Positions 25,701-33,066 of a DNA stretch of 64,000 nucleotides are shown in pieces. Under the pieces are notes generated by a model that was given only the letters and a program-made list of their open reading frames with translations, was not told the origin of the DNA and searched no databases. The position numbers and the translations under genes are program-made. Source of the DNA: a virus; the IMG/VR virus record IMGVR_UViG_3300047462_000154, positions 62,001-126,000 of that record; one strand, written 5' to 3'. How positions within the stretch are numbered: position 1 is the stretch's first letter; the number at the start of each line of letters is the position of its first letter.

Positions 25701-26454
25701 CTTTATTTAAAACAGTATAATTAACACCATCATTTGATGCTTGAATCGTTATTGTTCCTGGTCCTTCAACAATATCATTTCTACAAAAAAAACCAATCCA
25801 ACCACATGCAATTGCTGATGGAAAAACATATTGCAAAACAACATTTTGACCACCTGAATATGCTTCAAAAAATGTGCTAGTATTTCCATCAAATGCATTA
25901 GAAGCAGCATTGTTGACTCCATATGGAGCAACAGGAACGCTTGCTGTTCCATTGCGTGTATAGGCATTAGCAAAACCATCATTGAAATATATTTCAGATA
26001 AATCAACATTTCCTGATGTATTGATATTATTTGGGCTGTTTGAATTTAAAACAAATTGCCAATATTGATATGAGACCGTATTGATAGGAGGATTACGAAA
26101 TGGTACAGTCATATAACCAGAATTTAGCCAAGTAGAATATGTATTATCACAAGTAATTGGTGGTGAACCATTAACGATATTTCCACCATAAGTTCCATTT
26201 AATCCACCAATACTATCAATTGCGGCAGCAGCGGGTGCTTGATTTGGTAATGAGATTTCGTTCATTAAATAAAGATTACAAGCGCCATCTTTTATTTGTT
26301 GTGCGGCAATATAATTTCTTTGATGTGTAGTAAAATTTATAGCTTCAAAATTACCAACCAAAGTTCCATTCTTACTAACTTTAATTCCACCAGTTGCATT
26401 TACAACACTGCCTGTGCCATTAGTTCCAGTGCTTATTATTTGTTTACCAACCAC
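22783..26454 (-). CDS. Giant multidomain adhesin (LamG, discoidin, propeller)
   Basis: A 1,223-residue protein starting at GTG 26454. Seen in order: IKVSKNGTLVG attachment segment; first LamG half (about 75-120); an F5/8-type discoidin domain (about 128-265: DLSEIYFNDG, NAFDGNTSTFFEA, TITIQASNDGVNY); second LamG half (about 272-410: WSFEFFCQI, EIYHFAVTYDG, FYVNGALTQ); a concanavalin-like domain (about 450-640); a beta-propeller-like region (about 645-890: YTSMATSPDLVTWTLVF); a second discoidin domain (about 895-1040); and the phage tip domain (about 1130-1223). All point to glycan binding; propeller catalysis is unproven. GGAA lies seven bases before GTG, with TATAAATA at 26477-26484. Confidence 0.8.
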   Translation of the reverse strand: MVGKQIISTGTNGTGSVVNATGGIKVSKNGTLVGNFEAINFTTHQRNYIAAQQIKDGACNLYLMNEISLPNQAPAAAAIDSIGGLNGTYGGNIVNGSPPITCDNTYSTWLNSGYMTVPFRNPPINTVSYQYWQFVLNSNSPNNINTSGNVDLSEIYFNDGFANAYTRNGTASVPVAPYGVNNAASNAFDGNTSTFFEAYSGGQNVVLQYVFPSAIACGWIGFFCRNDIVEGPGTITIQASNDGVNYTVLNKVYPAAWQSGVQQGFYVAPNPSWSFEFFCQIISITSSNRICANSHTDTANTGLQIFARTGNPPFLDVAFNGVRAADLNNITGTPILGEIYHFAVTYDGYSNLSFYVNGALTQKWTSAIGVCAGDNNFSLGYNPSYSGDYTPGYYSNLAFYKTCLTPHQISSHYNANYNTGFLIENQIELLPNQLNFNYSPQFLLSNYFQPQSTLMDFTDTFTTTLNFTRYSETGTFGSFSVASNVATVYHSIAANDIFVESSSTYSIPQMFVAIDVIAHPIANETGYANVGVGIAKDGNNFLFCVYQFSGNQVGIEVKIAGSVTFVTNVTYSTSLPFSLGMSLINNSVVGWIKPGGSSSSSTWQQITGTTAINSYYNFSTVGNLSGWGAAFTYATAGGTGSMQFANFKSGRFGYTGLREYTLVTNQNGTPYFPSNNTILFTAICNDSNGAFYQGLFQATLPTTTSQSQSLTQIGVIYNQRGGYLQNDLDISIIYYPNGNRYLTLTTWGIASTNQTTSTITVQGVLITSGPDILTSPITILSGTAQLNLPLNGNSGCGVSQLIYDSSVSLYRICYSITTSGGSYYTSMATSPDLVTWTLVFSDTSQQNYIPRFFTNNNQYYISTTNNSNYIFYNGSITNIQKTYTYWKFYFTLSTVGTGYIALSEIQFYLSGTQITLTGGIVTASSSYNASTNPASNMFDSNQSTWWTGRVDDTNSSVVYQFPLSTAVDEIIFYSRTDDAYQGPATITIQGSNDGINYTNLANYTANTWASGVPQPVYFYNAGTISGGDRAVNIITVGNYDWLLSCNSNYYKNSISFGEPYFKYSNRYPTSNSISPAGLFNTTNTLNVYPVLKSQGTLGINNIMVQNYASYDLDFFVSGIPGSYQQVIRYNIVRPIYFNSQFNPSVATCGTTPTSTSTFTININGGVLGYIQFNPGNYNAVFYVNSSGLLYFNVGDILTINAPFNQDATLANVSISLCGYSGAR

Positions 26455-26476
26455 TATTTTATTCCGCTTTTACTCT

Positions 26477-26484
26477 TATTTATA
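26477..26484 (-). promoter_or_regulatory. Late promoter TATAAATA for the adhesin
   Basis: Exact octamer on the reverse strand, 23 bases before GTG 26454. It sits four bases from a host-type promoter reading the other way, making a compact late/early divergent control region. Confidence 0.65.
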
Positions 26485-26487
26485 ATA

Positions 26488-26516
26488 TTGACTGACTGAT
26501 ATTTACCATTTATACT
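26488..26516 (+). promoter_or_regulatory. Host-type promoter TTGACT-N17-TATACT
   Basis: The -35 TTGACT (26488-26493) and -10 TATACT (26511-26516) have ideal 17-base spacing. It would start RNA near 26523 and serve the genes from 26549, including the M16 peptidase. Confidence 0.7.
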
Positions 26517-26548
26517 TATAAAGTCATAACGTTAAGGAACTTGTGTTA

Positions 26549-27250
26549 ATGTTGTTTTTTAAAAAGAAAAAAGCAGAACCAATTATCGTTAAACCAAAAC
26601 AACAAATCCCATATGATGATTTAAAAAAATCTTGTTTGGAAGAACTAAAAAACAAAAGGCAAGAAACTTATGAAAAATATCTAGAAAATTATCAAAAAGA
26701 ATTCAAAAATTTTGAATTTTCTTTGAAAAAATATGATAATTTTCTTTCAATTACAATTAAAACAGAAAAAGAAAATTTTACTCGCGCATTCAATTTAAAT
26801 TGTATAGAAACTATTTCTTTTAATGAAGGGTATCCTGTAAAAAAAACAGGAGAAAAATGTTATGCTTATTTAAAATGGTCTGATTCAGACAATGAAAATT
26901 TTGCATATAAAAGAAATGATTTTGAAAACGATCATGAAATTTATTTGGATTACTATAATAACAACTATGATTTTGATGACAGTTACACATTTTTTTATAA
27001 AGCATCAATTCCAGAAAATCTTGAATATAGTGTTTTTTGTAATTATGAAAATTGTAATAGAATGATTTATAATCTAAGAAAATTTTCATCAGAAGGTGGT
27101 ATAGGACGATATACAATTACCGATGATGATTTTTGTTCTTTTTCTATGCCAGATTTAATTATTTTAGATAAAATTGGCATGTTATGTGTTCCTTATGGTA
27201 AAGGAAAAGAAATATATCAACAAATATTGGAGACAAAAAATGAAGGTTAA
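26549..27250 (+). CDS. Hypothetical acidic protein upstream of M16 peptidase
   Basis: About 233 residues from ATG 26549; GTG at 26543 is in frame but only four bases after AAGGA, whereas 26549 has normal spacing. The N-terminus is very basic (FFKKKKAEP) and the rest is acidic and aromatic with no recognised motif; residues about 140-160 are a DYYNNNYDFDDSYTFFYK stretch. It overlaps the M16 peptidase start by 11 bases. Its partner could be that peptidase, but this is only positional. Confidence 0.65.
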   Translation: MLFFKKKKAEPIIVKPKQQIPYDDLKKSCLEELKNKRQETYEKYLENYQKEFKNFEFSLKKYDNFLSITIKTEKENFTRAFNLNCIETISFNEGYPVKKTGEKCYAYLKWSDSDNENFAYKRNDFENDHEIYLDYYNNNYDFDDSYTFFYKASIPENLEYSVFCNYENCNRMIYNLRKFSSEGGIGRYTITDDDFCSFSMPDLIILDKIGMLCVPYGKGKEIYQQILETKNEG

Positions 27251-28502
27251 ATTATCAACTTTATCAAACGGATTGCGCGTTATCACAACAGAAATGCCAA
27301 ATCTTATTTCTGCAACATGTAAAGTATTAGTGAATACTGGTTCAAGAAATGAAAAAGAATTTGAAAAAGGTGTAACGCATGCATTGGAACATCTTCGATT
27401 TAAAAGTACCAAAAACAGAAGCACATTTGATATAGCAAAAGAATTAGAAATGCTTGGTGGTTATACCAATGCATATACTTCAAAAGAAACAACTGTTTAT
27501 TATGCAAGTGGATTATCTGAATCTATTCCAAAATTTATAGAAATTTTGGGAGATACAATGTCAAATACTCTTTTTGAAGATAAAGATGTTAGAACAGAAA
27601 GTGGTGTAATTTTACAAGAAATTGCAATGTATGCAGATAATGTGAGTGATATTTCAGCCGATGCTTATTATGATGCTGCTTTTAATGGACAACCAATAGC
27701 ACATCCAATATTAGGAACAAAAGAATTTGTTGCTAACATGAAACGAGAAGATTTTTTACGTTATGAAGACGAACATTATTTTGCAAAAAATATGGTATTA
27801 AGTATTGCTGGTAATGTTAATCATGATGAAATTTGTGAACTTGCAGAAAAACATCTTGGGCATATTAAATCAGATAACCCAAATAGAGAAATTAGAAGCA
27901 AAACCATTTTTCAAAATAAAGAAAAAATAATCGTAAATGATTTTGAACAAATTTGTCTTAATGTTGGTTTTCATTCATCATTATTTCAAAACGATTTAGA
28001 AACAGGTAAAATAGCACATGCATTAGCTGGTACAGCTTTGGGTGGTGGTATGTGCAGTCCATTATGGCAAGAAATTAGAGAAAAACGCGCATTAGTATAT
28101 TCTACATATTCTTATAGTGATGAATTATCTGATTTAAATTCAATGATTATCGGTGCTGGAACAACACCAGATAATTTTGAAGAATTATTACAAACCATGT
28201 CCAATATTGCAAATAATTTTAATTCCTTAGTAACCAATGATGATATTTTTCGGGCAAAAAATGCACAATTAGTTCAATTATCAGCATTAGTCGAAAATGC
28301 AAATAGAATAACAAGTCATTTTGGATATCTTTTGCTTGAAGGCAGAGCATTAGAAATGCCAGAAATTACAATTCAAAAAGTAAAAGATTTTGATGAAAAA
28401 AATATTAGAGATTTATTTGATGATTTTAAAAATTTAAATATTGCCGTTGGGGCTGCTGGTCCAGTGCCATTTGATAATGTCATTGACAAAATTAAAAACT
28501 AA
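27240..28502 (+). CDS. M16-family zinc metallopeptidase
   Basis: About 420 residues from ATG 27240, which has a GGAGACAAAA ribosome site; the frame is open upstream but that part overlaps another gene. The inverted zinc motif HALEH gives His47, Glu50 and His51, and Glu127 in ILQEI is 76 residues after His51, exactly where the third ligand lies in mitochondrial processing peptidase and PqqL-type enzymes. The C-terminal half (GTALGGGMCSPLWQEIREKRALVYS) is the non-catalytic partner domain. Length matches a single-subunit M16B protein. The substrate is unknown; it could process virion or host proteins. Rare in phages in my experience. Confidence 0.88.
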   Translation: MKVKLSTLSNGLRVITTEMPNLISATCKVLVNTGSRNEKEFEKGVTHALEHLRFKSTKNRSTFDIAKELEMLGGYTNAYTSKETTVYYASGLSESIPKFIEILGDTMSNTLFEDKDVRTESGVILQEIAMYADNVSDISADAYYDAAFNGQPIAHPILGTKEFVANMKREDFLRYEDEHYFAKNMVLSIAGNVNHDEICELAEKHLGHIKSDNPNREIRSKTIFQNKEKIIVNDFEQICLNVGFHSSLFQNDLETGKIAHALAGTALGGGMCSPLWQEIREKRALVYSTYSYSDELSDLNSMIIGAGTTPDNFEELLQTMSNIANNFNSLVTNDDIFRAKNAQLVQLSALVENANRITSHFGYLLLEGRALEMPEITIQKVKDFDEKNIRDLFDDFKNLNIAVGAAGPVPFDNVIDKIKN

Positions 28503-28516
28503 TATATAATGATGAT

Positions 28517-29404
28517 ATGATATTAGAACGCCTACATAAACAGGGTATTATTCAATGCCCGCCATGGATGATTAATTCAATTCATTATCTCACAATAATG
28601 GGCAGTGATGCTTATGGTGTTTCATCAGGTAGTTCTGATATTGATTATTATGGCTATTGTGTTCCACCAAGAAATATTGTGTTTCCTCATGAGGCATCGA
28701 TAATTTTTGGGTTCGATGACGACAAAATTCAGAAATTTGAACAATGGCAACAACATCATTGCATCGATAATTCAACACAAAAAGAATATGATTTTTCTGT
28801 TTTTAATGTCGTTAGATATTTTAAATTGTGTATGGATGGAAATCCAAATGTTTTGGACAGTTTATTCGCGCCAAGACGTTGCATTGCCGTAATTACACCA
28901 ATGGCTGAACACATTCGCCATAATAGAAAAATATTTTTGTCAAAAAAATGTTATAGTAAATTTAAAGGCTATGGTTTTTCGCAAATGGCGAAGATAAAAA
29001 ATGGTTCAAATTCTTCAAATCCAAAACGCAAAGCAGATATTGAAACCCATGGGCTAGATTTAAAATTCGGGTATCACATTGCGAGGCTATGCCAAGAAAA
29101 TGAACAAATTTTGCTTGAACATGATTTGGACATTGAACAAAATCGCGAATTACTTAAATCAATTAGACGGGGTGAATGGGATTTTCAACGTTTGGAATCT
29201 TGGTGGATAGAAAAAGAAAAATCTTTAGAAAAACTTTATGTTGAAAGCACTTTACGCCATGAACCAGCATATGATGAAATCAAAGCATTATTATTACAAT
29301 GCTTGGAAATGGTGTTCGGTTCTTTAGATAAAGCGTACAAACAAGATTTATCTGTTGATAAAATGATTGTGGAATTGGATAACGTTATTCAAAAATACCG
29401 TTAA
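28517..29404 (+). CDS. Predicted nucleotidyltransferase (T4 NrdC.11-like)
   Basis: A 295-residue member of the pol-beta superfamily of predicted nucleotidyltransferases. The hallmark GSDAYGVSSGSSDIDYYG (29-46) contains the GS and the DxD metal ligands Asp41 and Asp43. A helical C-terminal half (about 140-290) matches the length of T4 NrdC.11. The chemistry is probably transfer of a nucleotide to an unknown substrate. It follows the M16 gene by 14 bases and meets the reverse-strand gene tail to tail with a 4-base overlap. Confidence 0.8.
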   Translation: MILERLHKQGIIQCPPWMINSIHYLTIMGSDAYGVSSGSSDIDYYGYCVPPRNIVFPHEASIIFGFDDDKIQKFEQWQQHHCIDNSTQKEYDFSVFNVVRYFKLCMDGNPNVLDSLFAPRRCIAVITPMAEHIRHNRKIFLSKKCYSKFKGYGFSQMAKIKNGSNSSNPKRKADIETHGLDLKFGYHIARLCQENEQILLEHDLDIEQNRELLKSIRRGEWDFQRLESWWIEKEKSLEKLYVESTLRHEPAYDEIKALLLQCLEMVFGSLDKAYKQDLSVDKMIVELDNVIQKYR

Positions 29405-29709
29405 TAATAACAATCTCTCAAAATATTATTTACCAAAAAGAAATCACCAGATTTCTTCATTCTGTCAGTGTAAATACATTTATAATGCATAATAAGAATT
29501 TCTGAATCCTGTCTATTACCCAAAGCGCGATAGTAAATATCGCAGGCGGTTTTTTTTGGGACAATATTATTTACATTACTCATTTCAAAGCCATTTAAAG
29601 CCTTCTGGGCGGCTTTGATAATGTTTTTGAGATAACCTACCGTAAACGTCTCAGAAGCCGCCAGAGCGCGTGCTTTGTCTTTGCTGATGCCATGTTTAAT
29701 AATTTCCAT
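29401..29709 (-). CDS. Hypothetical protein
   Basis: A 102-residue basic, helical protein, not recognised. It has no membrane segment; four cysteines are scattered without a zinc pattern. It shares the 56-base divergent region 29710-29765 with the next plus-strand gene and its stop overlaps the nucleotidyltransferase stop. GC content is visibly higher than in its neighbours, so it may have a different history. Confidence 0.6.
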   Translation of the reverse strand: MEIIKHGISKDKARALAASETFTVGYLKNIIKAAQKALNGFEMSNVNNIVPKKTACDIYYRALGNRQDSEILIMHYKCIYTDRMKKSGDFFLVNNILRDCYY

Positions 29710-29765
29710 TGACCTATTTTATCATATATGTCATGAAACATCTACAAAATATTGGAGATACACTG

Positions 29766-30119
29766 ATGTTGACTGATGTTCGCGATAGTAGTTTTGAAAT
29801 TGAAAAAGACCATGCGATTGAAATTTATCTACGCAAGCGTGGTATGTATAATCAACCACTAGCATCAGTAAAATTGTTGAGTTTTGAATTCCAAGAAAAC
29901 ACGCAAGAATATTTGAACATTTACTTGATACGAAACACAAACAAACATTTCATCAAAAAAATTAAATTGAATGAAAAATTTGAAAAATTATCAAAAGATT
30001 TTGAAGATGTTGAAATCAAATATACTTTGAATATGAAAGCAAATCTTGTTGTTCATATTAGCAAACCAGATATGGTTGAAGTATCAAGAGTGCGTTTACA
30101 TTCATCTTATAGAAAATAG
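29766..30119 (+). CDS. Hypothetical protein
   Basis: About 117 residues from ATG 29766, chosen because GGAG lies eight bases ahead; ATG 29733 is in frame but has no ribosome site. A mixed alpha/beta basic protein with no domain I can name. It ends inside a bidirectional terminator shared with the AlkB-like gene. Confidence 0.6.
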   Translation: MLTDVRDSSFEIEKDHAIEIYLRKRGMYNQPLASVKLLSFEFQENTQEYLNIYLIRNTNKHFIKKIKLNEKFEKLSKDFEDVEIKYTLNMKANLVVHISKPDMVEVSRVRLHSSYRK

Positions 30120-30145
30120 ATGGTGATATTATCACCATCTATTTT
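30113..30145. terminator. Bidirectional terminator holding both stop codons
   Basis: AAAATAGATGGTGAT (30113-30127) pairs perfectly with 30131-30145 around a 3-base loop, giving U-rich ends on both strands. The stops of the convergent genes (30117-30119 plus, 30139-30141 minus) are inside the stem. Confidence 0.85.
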
Positions 30146-30687
30146 ACAAGTTTCCTGTAAGTTAAACTAATTCTCGGACGCACCTTAAAACCAGCTTTAG
30201 GAATGCGGTGAAAATGTGTATCTTGCATGCCTGCATCCATTAAAAACAAAGAACCATCACCCAAAATAAAACTTTCAATTTCGGATGTTTCTTTGTTCTT
30301 TGTTTGAATTGTCCGTAAACCAGCATTGACTGGTTCTCCATATAAAGAAATCACCGCAATAGGAAATGCATGGTCAATGCCAGGGTCATCATCCGCATGC
30401 CAACCTAAAGCATCTCGTTCAGATTCGTAGCCATTTAAAAAACATCCTTCAAATCTGAATCCCAAATGCTTTTCTAAAGCATCAGTGCATTTTTCAATCA
30501 AAGGATGAGTTTCTTGTGGAAAATATGTCCGCACACCAACACCACGTCCATAAGTATATGACCGATTCAACGTGTTAATCCAATATTCACGTCTTGGTGC
30601 ATCAGCACGCCTTTCCCAATTCAATTCATCCCATAAAGATTTGAATATGTTTTCAGGCTCAACAAATTTCTCAATATACGTTGTCAT
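30139..30687 (-). CDS. AlkB-like 2-oxoglutarate/Fe(II) dioxygenase
   Basis: A 182-residue dioxygenase. The iron ligands are His97 and Asp99 in WHADDD and His160 in HFHRIPK; 2-oxoglutarate binding is by Arg172 in RISLTYR, ending with Arg178. NGYESERDALGWHADDD has the AlkB layout (N-x-Y...HxD). AlkB proteins remove alkyl lesions from DNA or RNA oxidatively; phage copies may protect phage nucleic acid. Length fits the catalytic core. A TTGACA lies 30 bases upstream, leaving almost no leader before the ATG. Confidence 0.9.
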   Translation of the reverse strand: MTTYIEKFVEPENIFKSLWDELNWERRADAPRREYWINTLNRSYTYGRGVGVRTYFPQETHPLIEKCTDALEKHLGFRFEGCFLNGYESERDALGWHADDDPGIDHAFPIAVISLYGEPVNAGLRTIQTKNKETSEIESFILGDGSLFLMDAGMQDTHFHRIPKAGFKVRPRISLTYRKLVK

Positions 30688-30693
30688 ATAATA

Positions 30694-30722
30694 CCCATAT
30701 CATCTCAAAATTTATTTGTCAA
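30694..30722 (-). promoter_or_regulatory. Possible host-type promoter, perfect TTGACA with weak -10
   Basis: TTGACA (30722-30717) is perfect, but the hexamer 17 bases later is TATGGG. The TTGACAAATAA start is shared with the strong promoter at 18339-18366, and as there the ATG falls where transcription would begin. Confidence 0.35.
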
Positions 30723-30725
30723 GTT

Positions 30726-31139
30726 TTATAAAATATTGTATATATCATTTTCATCAGTTGTATAAATTATTTTCTTGATTGAAAATGTAGCTATACATTT
30801 TTTACATCCCGCGCAGGGATATGCATTTCCAGTAATCCATTCTTTTTTGTCAGATTTTTTTATTCGATAAATATAAAGAGTTGCTTTTTTCAAATCTTCT
30901 ATTTCTAAAAATCTTAATGAATTATATATAGCGCTTGTTTCTGCATGTAAATATATTGATTCTATATTTTTTCCATATTTCAATTGAAATGGATGAGACC
31001 TTCTTTCATTGTATCCAAAACTTATTACTGAGTTTTTGATTGTAAGAATTGAAGAAATTTTACTATTTCGAACTGGTTTAACGGATATGGCAAATTTTCT
31101 TGCCATTTTCATAAATTTTATATCATGTTTTGAAAACAT
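30726..31139 (-). CDS. Zinc-dependent (deoxy)cytidylate/cytidine deaminase-like protein
   Basis: A 137-residue deaminase. His65 and Glu67 form the HAE motif in HAETSAIYNSL, and Cys109 and Cys112 the PCAGC motif in YPCAGCKKC; these are the zinc ligands and proton donor of the cytidine deaminase fold. Phages often use dCMP deaminase to make dUMP, but the sequence is short and divergent, so a free nucleoside or nucleic-acid substrate cannot be excluded. It overlaps the 404-residue gene upstream by 22 bases. Confidence 0.8.
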   Translation of the reverse strand: MFSKHDIKFMKMARKFAISVKPVRNSKISSILTIKNSVISFGYNERRSHPFQLKYGKNIESIYLHAETSAIYNSLRFLEIEDLKKATLYIYRIKKSDKKEWITGNAYPCAGCKKCIATFSIKKIIYTTDENDIYNIL

Positions 31140-32332
31140 TTAATTTTTTCTTTACTAATAATAAAATATGGTTTTAGATTTTTTTCTTCCAAGGATGTAT
31201 TTTTTATTAATCCATTGAATTTTTCTCCACATCCAGTGAAATATAAATGATATTTTCCTGGTTCTATTTTAACATCAACAAAATCATCTTCATCTTCCCT
31301 GTAAAGATTATATATTTCTTCACTACCCATGATTTCAATTAATTTTTCCTTTTCAATAATAGTAATCCACCATAATCCAGTTGACACATGACCTAATTTT
31401 TTTTCTTTTAAATCTTTTATTGCTTCTTGATATAGTTCTTTTGTTTCATAGTCATAATCATCAAAAATATTTGAGCAATCGGCAACAACAATATTACCAT
31501 TGCTTTCAAAAACATCTGGTGATGTATTACTTACATTAACATGAATTATTCCCAATTTTTTCCAATACAAATTGGTTGCATTTACTCTTCCAATTGCAGA
31601 ATTGACACTGATTTTAGCCCATTCTTTTTTTATTTTTTTACAATATTCATCAAAAATTTGATTTTTATAGAACCAATCTGTTATAATTAAATTACCCGTT
31701 TTAAATTCTATTTCTAAATGTTCTATTTTTTGTGGTGCAATTGGGGATATTTCTTTAAAATCATTTAATATAGAACAAAATCGAGTAAGTTTAAAATTCT
31801 GCCAATTTTCAAAATTTAAACAATATATGTGATTATCGCCTTCACAATACCATTCAATATGAGTTTTCCAATCTTTACTAGCGTAATTACCAGCATTTAT
31901 AATTTCAACAATTTCTTCATATGTTGGTTCTTTATCTTTATTTTTTCTTACCAAATCAACTATTAATGTTCTAAAAAGTTGATAAAATAAATGAAATGCT
32001 GTATAATCATCATCATTTTCATCGTCGCAATCATCATCATCTGAATAAGTTGGTTTATTTGGTAAAGTTTTTGTTTCAACAAATTTATTCCAAAAAATTG
32101 CTTTTGGTATTAAATGTCCTTCAATTCCAGAAATTTTATTTAAATGATTTTTATTGTTTAAATCTTTCAAAAATTCAACAAAACAAAATAAACAATCGTC
32201 ATAATTGGTCGCCTTATCCAATACTCTAAGAATATTAGATGTTATGTGGGAATTATATGCATCTTTTTGTATTTGCTTACCAAAAAATTTGTCAAAATCT
32301 TCTTTTGAAAAAAAATCAGCAAAATTAGACAT
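31118..32332 (-). CDS. Hypothetical acidic protein coupled to deaminase
   Basis: A 404-residue protein, not recognised. It has an acidic run near residue 96 (DDDDCDDENDDD), a segment SVNSAIGRVNATNLYWKKLG near 240 and a repeated WW/aromatic pattern; no membrane segments. Its 3' end overlaps the deaminase start by 22 bases, so the two are co-translated and may act together. Function not proposed. Confidence 0.65.
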   Translation of the reverse strand: MSNFADFFSKEDFDKFFGKQIQKDAYNSHITSNILRVLDKATNYDDCLFCFVEFLKDLNNKNHLNKISGIEGHLIPKAIFWNKFVETKTLPNKPTYSDDDDCDDENDDDYTAFHLFYQLFRTLIVDLVRKNKDKEPTYEEIVEIINAGNYASKDWKTHIEWYCEGDNHIYCLNFENWQNFKLTRFCSILNDFKEISPIAPQKIEHLEIEFKTGNLIITDWFYKNQIFDEYCKKIKKEWAKISVNSAIGRVNATNLYWKKLGIIHVNVSNTSPDVFESNGNIVVADCSNIFDDYDYETKELYQEAIKDLKEKKLGHVSTGLWWITIIEKEKLIEIMGSEEIYNLYREDEDDFVDVKIEPGKYHLYFTGCGEKFNGLIKNTSLEEKNLKPYFIISKEKIKCFQNMI

Positions 32333-32370
32333 GATAAAGGCTCCAAAAAAACCTTTATACGGAAATAATT

Positions 32371-33066
32371 TTAGTTTGTATAGAGGAAATTTACATAGCT
32401 TTGCATACCAGCAATAAAATTAGTTCTACTTCCCGAAAAATCAATTGCATTTAATGCATTTTGTAATGGTCCTGCTGTTGGGGATACAAAAACACCAGAT
32501 AACCCATGAATGATAGCATTTAAATAATTAAAAGTCATTTGGTCAGAATTAGAATATCCATATGAACCAACATTATTTACAGTAAAACCTTCAAGAGATG
32601 TATATTTTGTTCCAACACCAATTACATTATTTCCATTACCTGTAGGTACAATTCCATTTGTTATCGCTTGTATAAAAGTAAAAAATGCAGGAAATATACC
32701 TCTCATTGTATTGCCATAAGAATCTCCACCACCATAAGAATCTTGGCTTATTTGAACCCAAGATGTTCCAGACCAATAATAATTAGCAAAATGGTCAGAA
32801 CTTGAATATGGCGGCATTTCTATTCCACCAGGAACAGAATTTACTAAACTATTAGCTTTTGACATAATCGTTGTAATATCAAAAGGATAATTATAACTAT
32901 TTCTAAAATTAGCTAAAGATATAGTACCACTTGTTGGTATGTTAGAATTTTGTGGAGTGTTATAAACATACGAGCCGCCACGATATAATTGATTCATATT
33001 AATTGGATGAGGAACACCAAAATATAATGAAATTTGACCAAGTGATATTGAACCAGTAGAAAACAT
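32371..33066 (-). CDS. Tail-fibre associated structural protein
   Basis: A 231-residue protein with a start seen in many T4-like cyanophage-type fibres: GSISLGQISLYFG, NQLYRGGSYVYN and IPTSGTISLANFRNSY (residues about 4-60). The rest is a soluble domain (about 70-231) with YYWSGTSWVQISQ. It overlaps the S74-fibre gene by one base, so the two are made together and probably assemble together. Confidence 0.7.
   Translation of the reverse strand: MFSTGSISLGQISLYFGVPHPINMNQLYRGGSYVYNTPQNSNIPTSGTISLANFRNSYNYPFDITTIMSKANSLVNSVPGGIEMPPYSSSDHFANYYWSGTSWVQISQDSYGGGDSYGNTMRGIFPAFFTFIQAITNGIVPTGNGNNVIGVGTKYTSLEGFTVNNVGSYGYSNSDQMTFNYLNAIIHGLSGVFVSPTAGPLQNALNAIDFSGSRTNFIAGMQSYVNFLYTN

Noticed and set aside
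27174-27239. Upstream extension of the M16 peptidase frame
   Set aside because: It overlaps the preceding gene and has no ribosome site, while ATG 27240 has GGAG and begins at the conserved M16 N-terminus.
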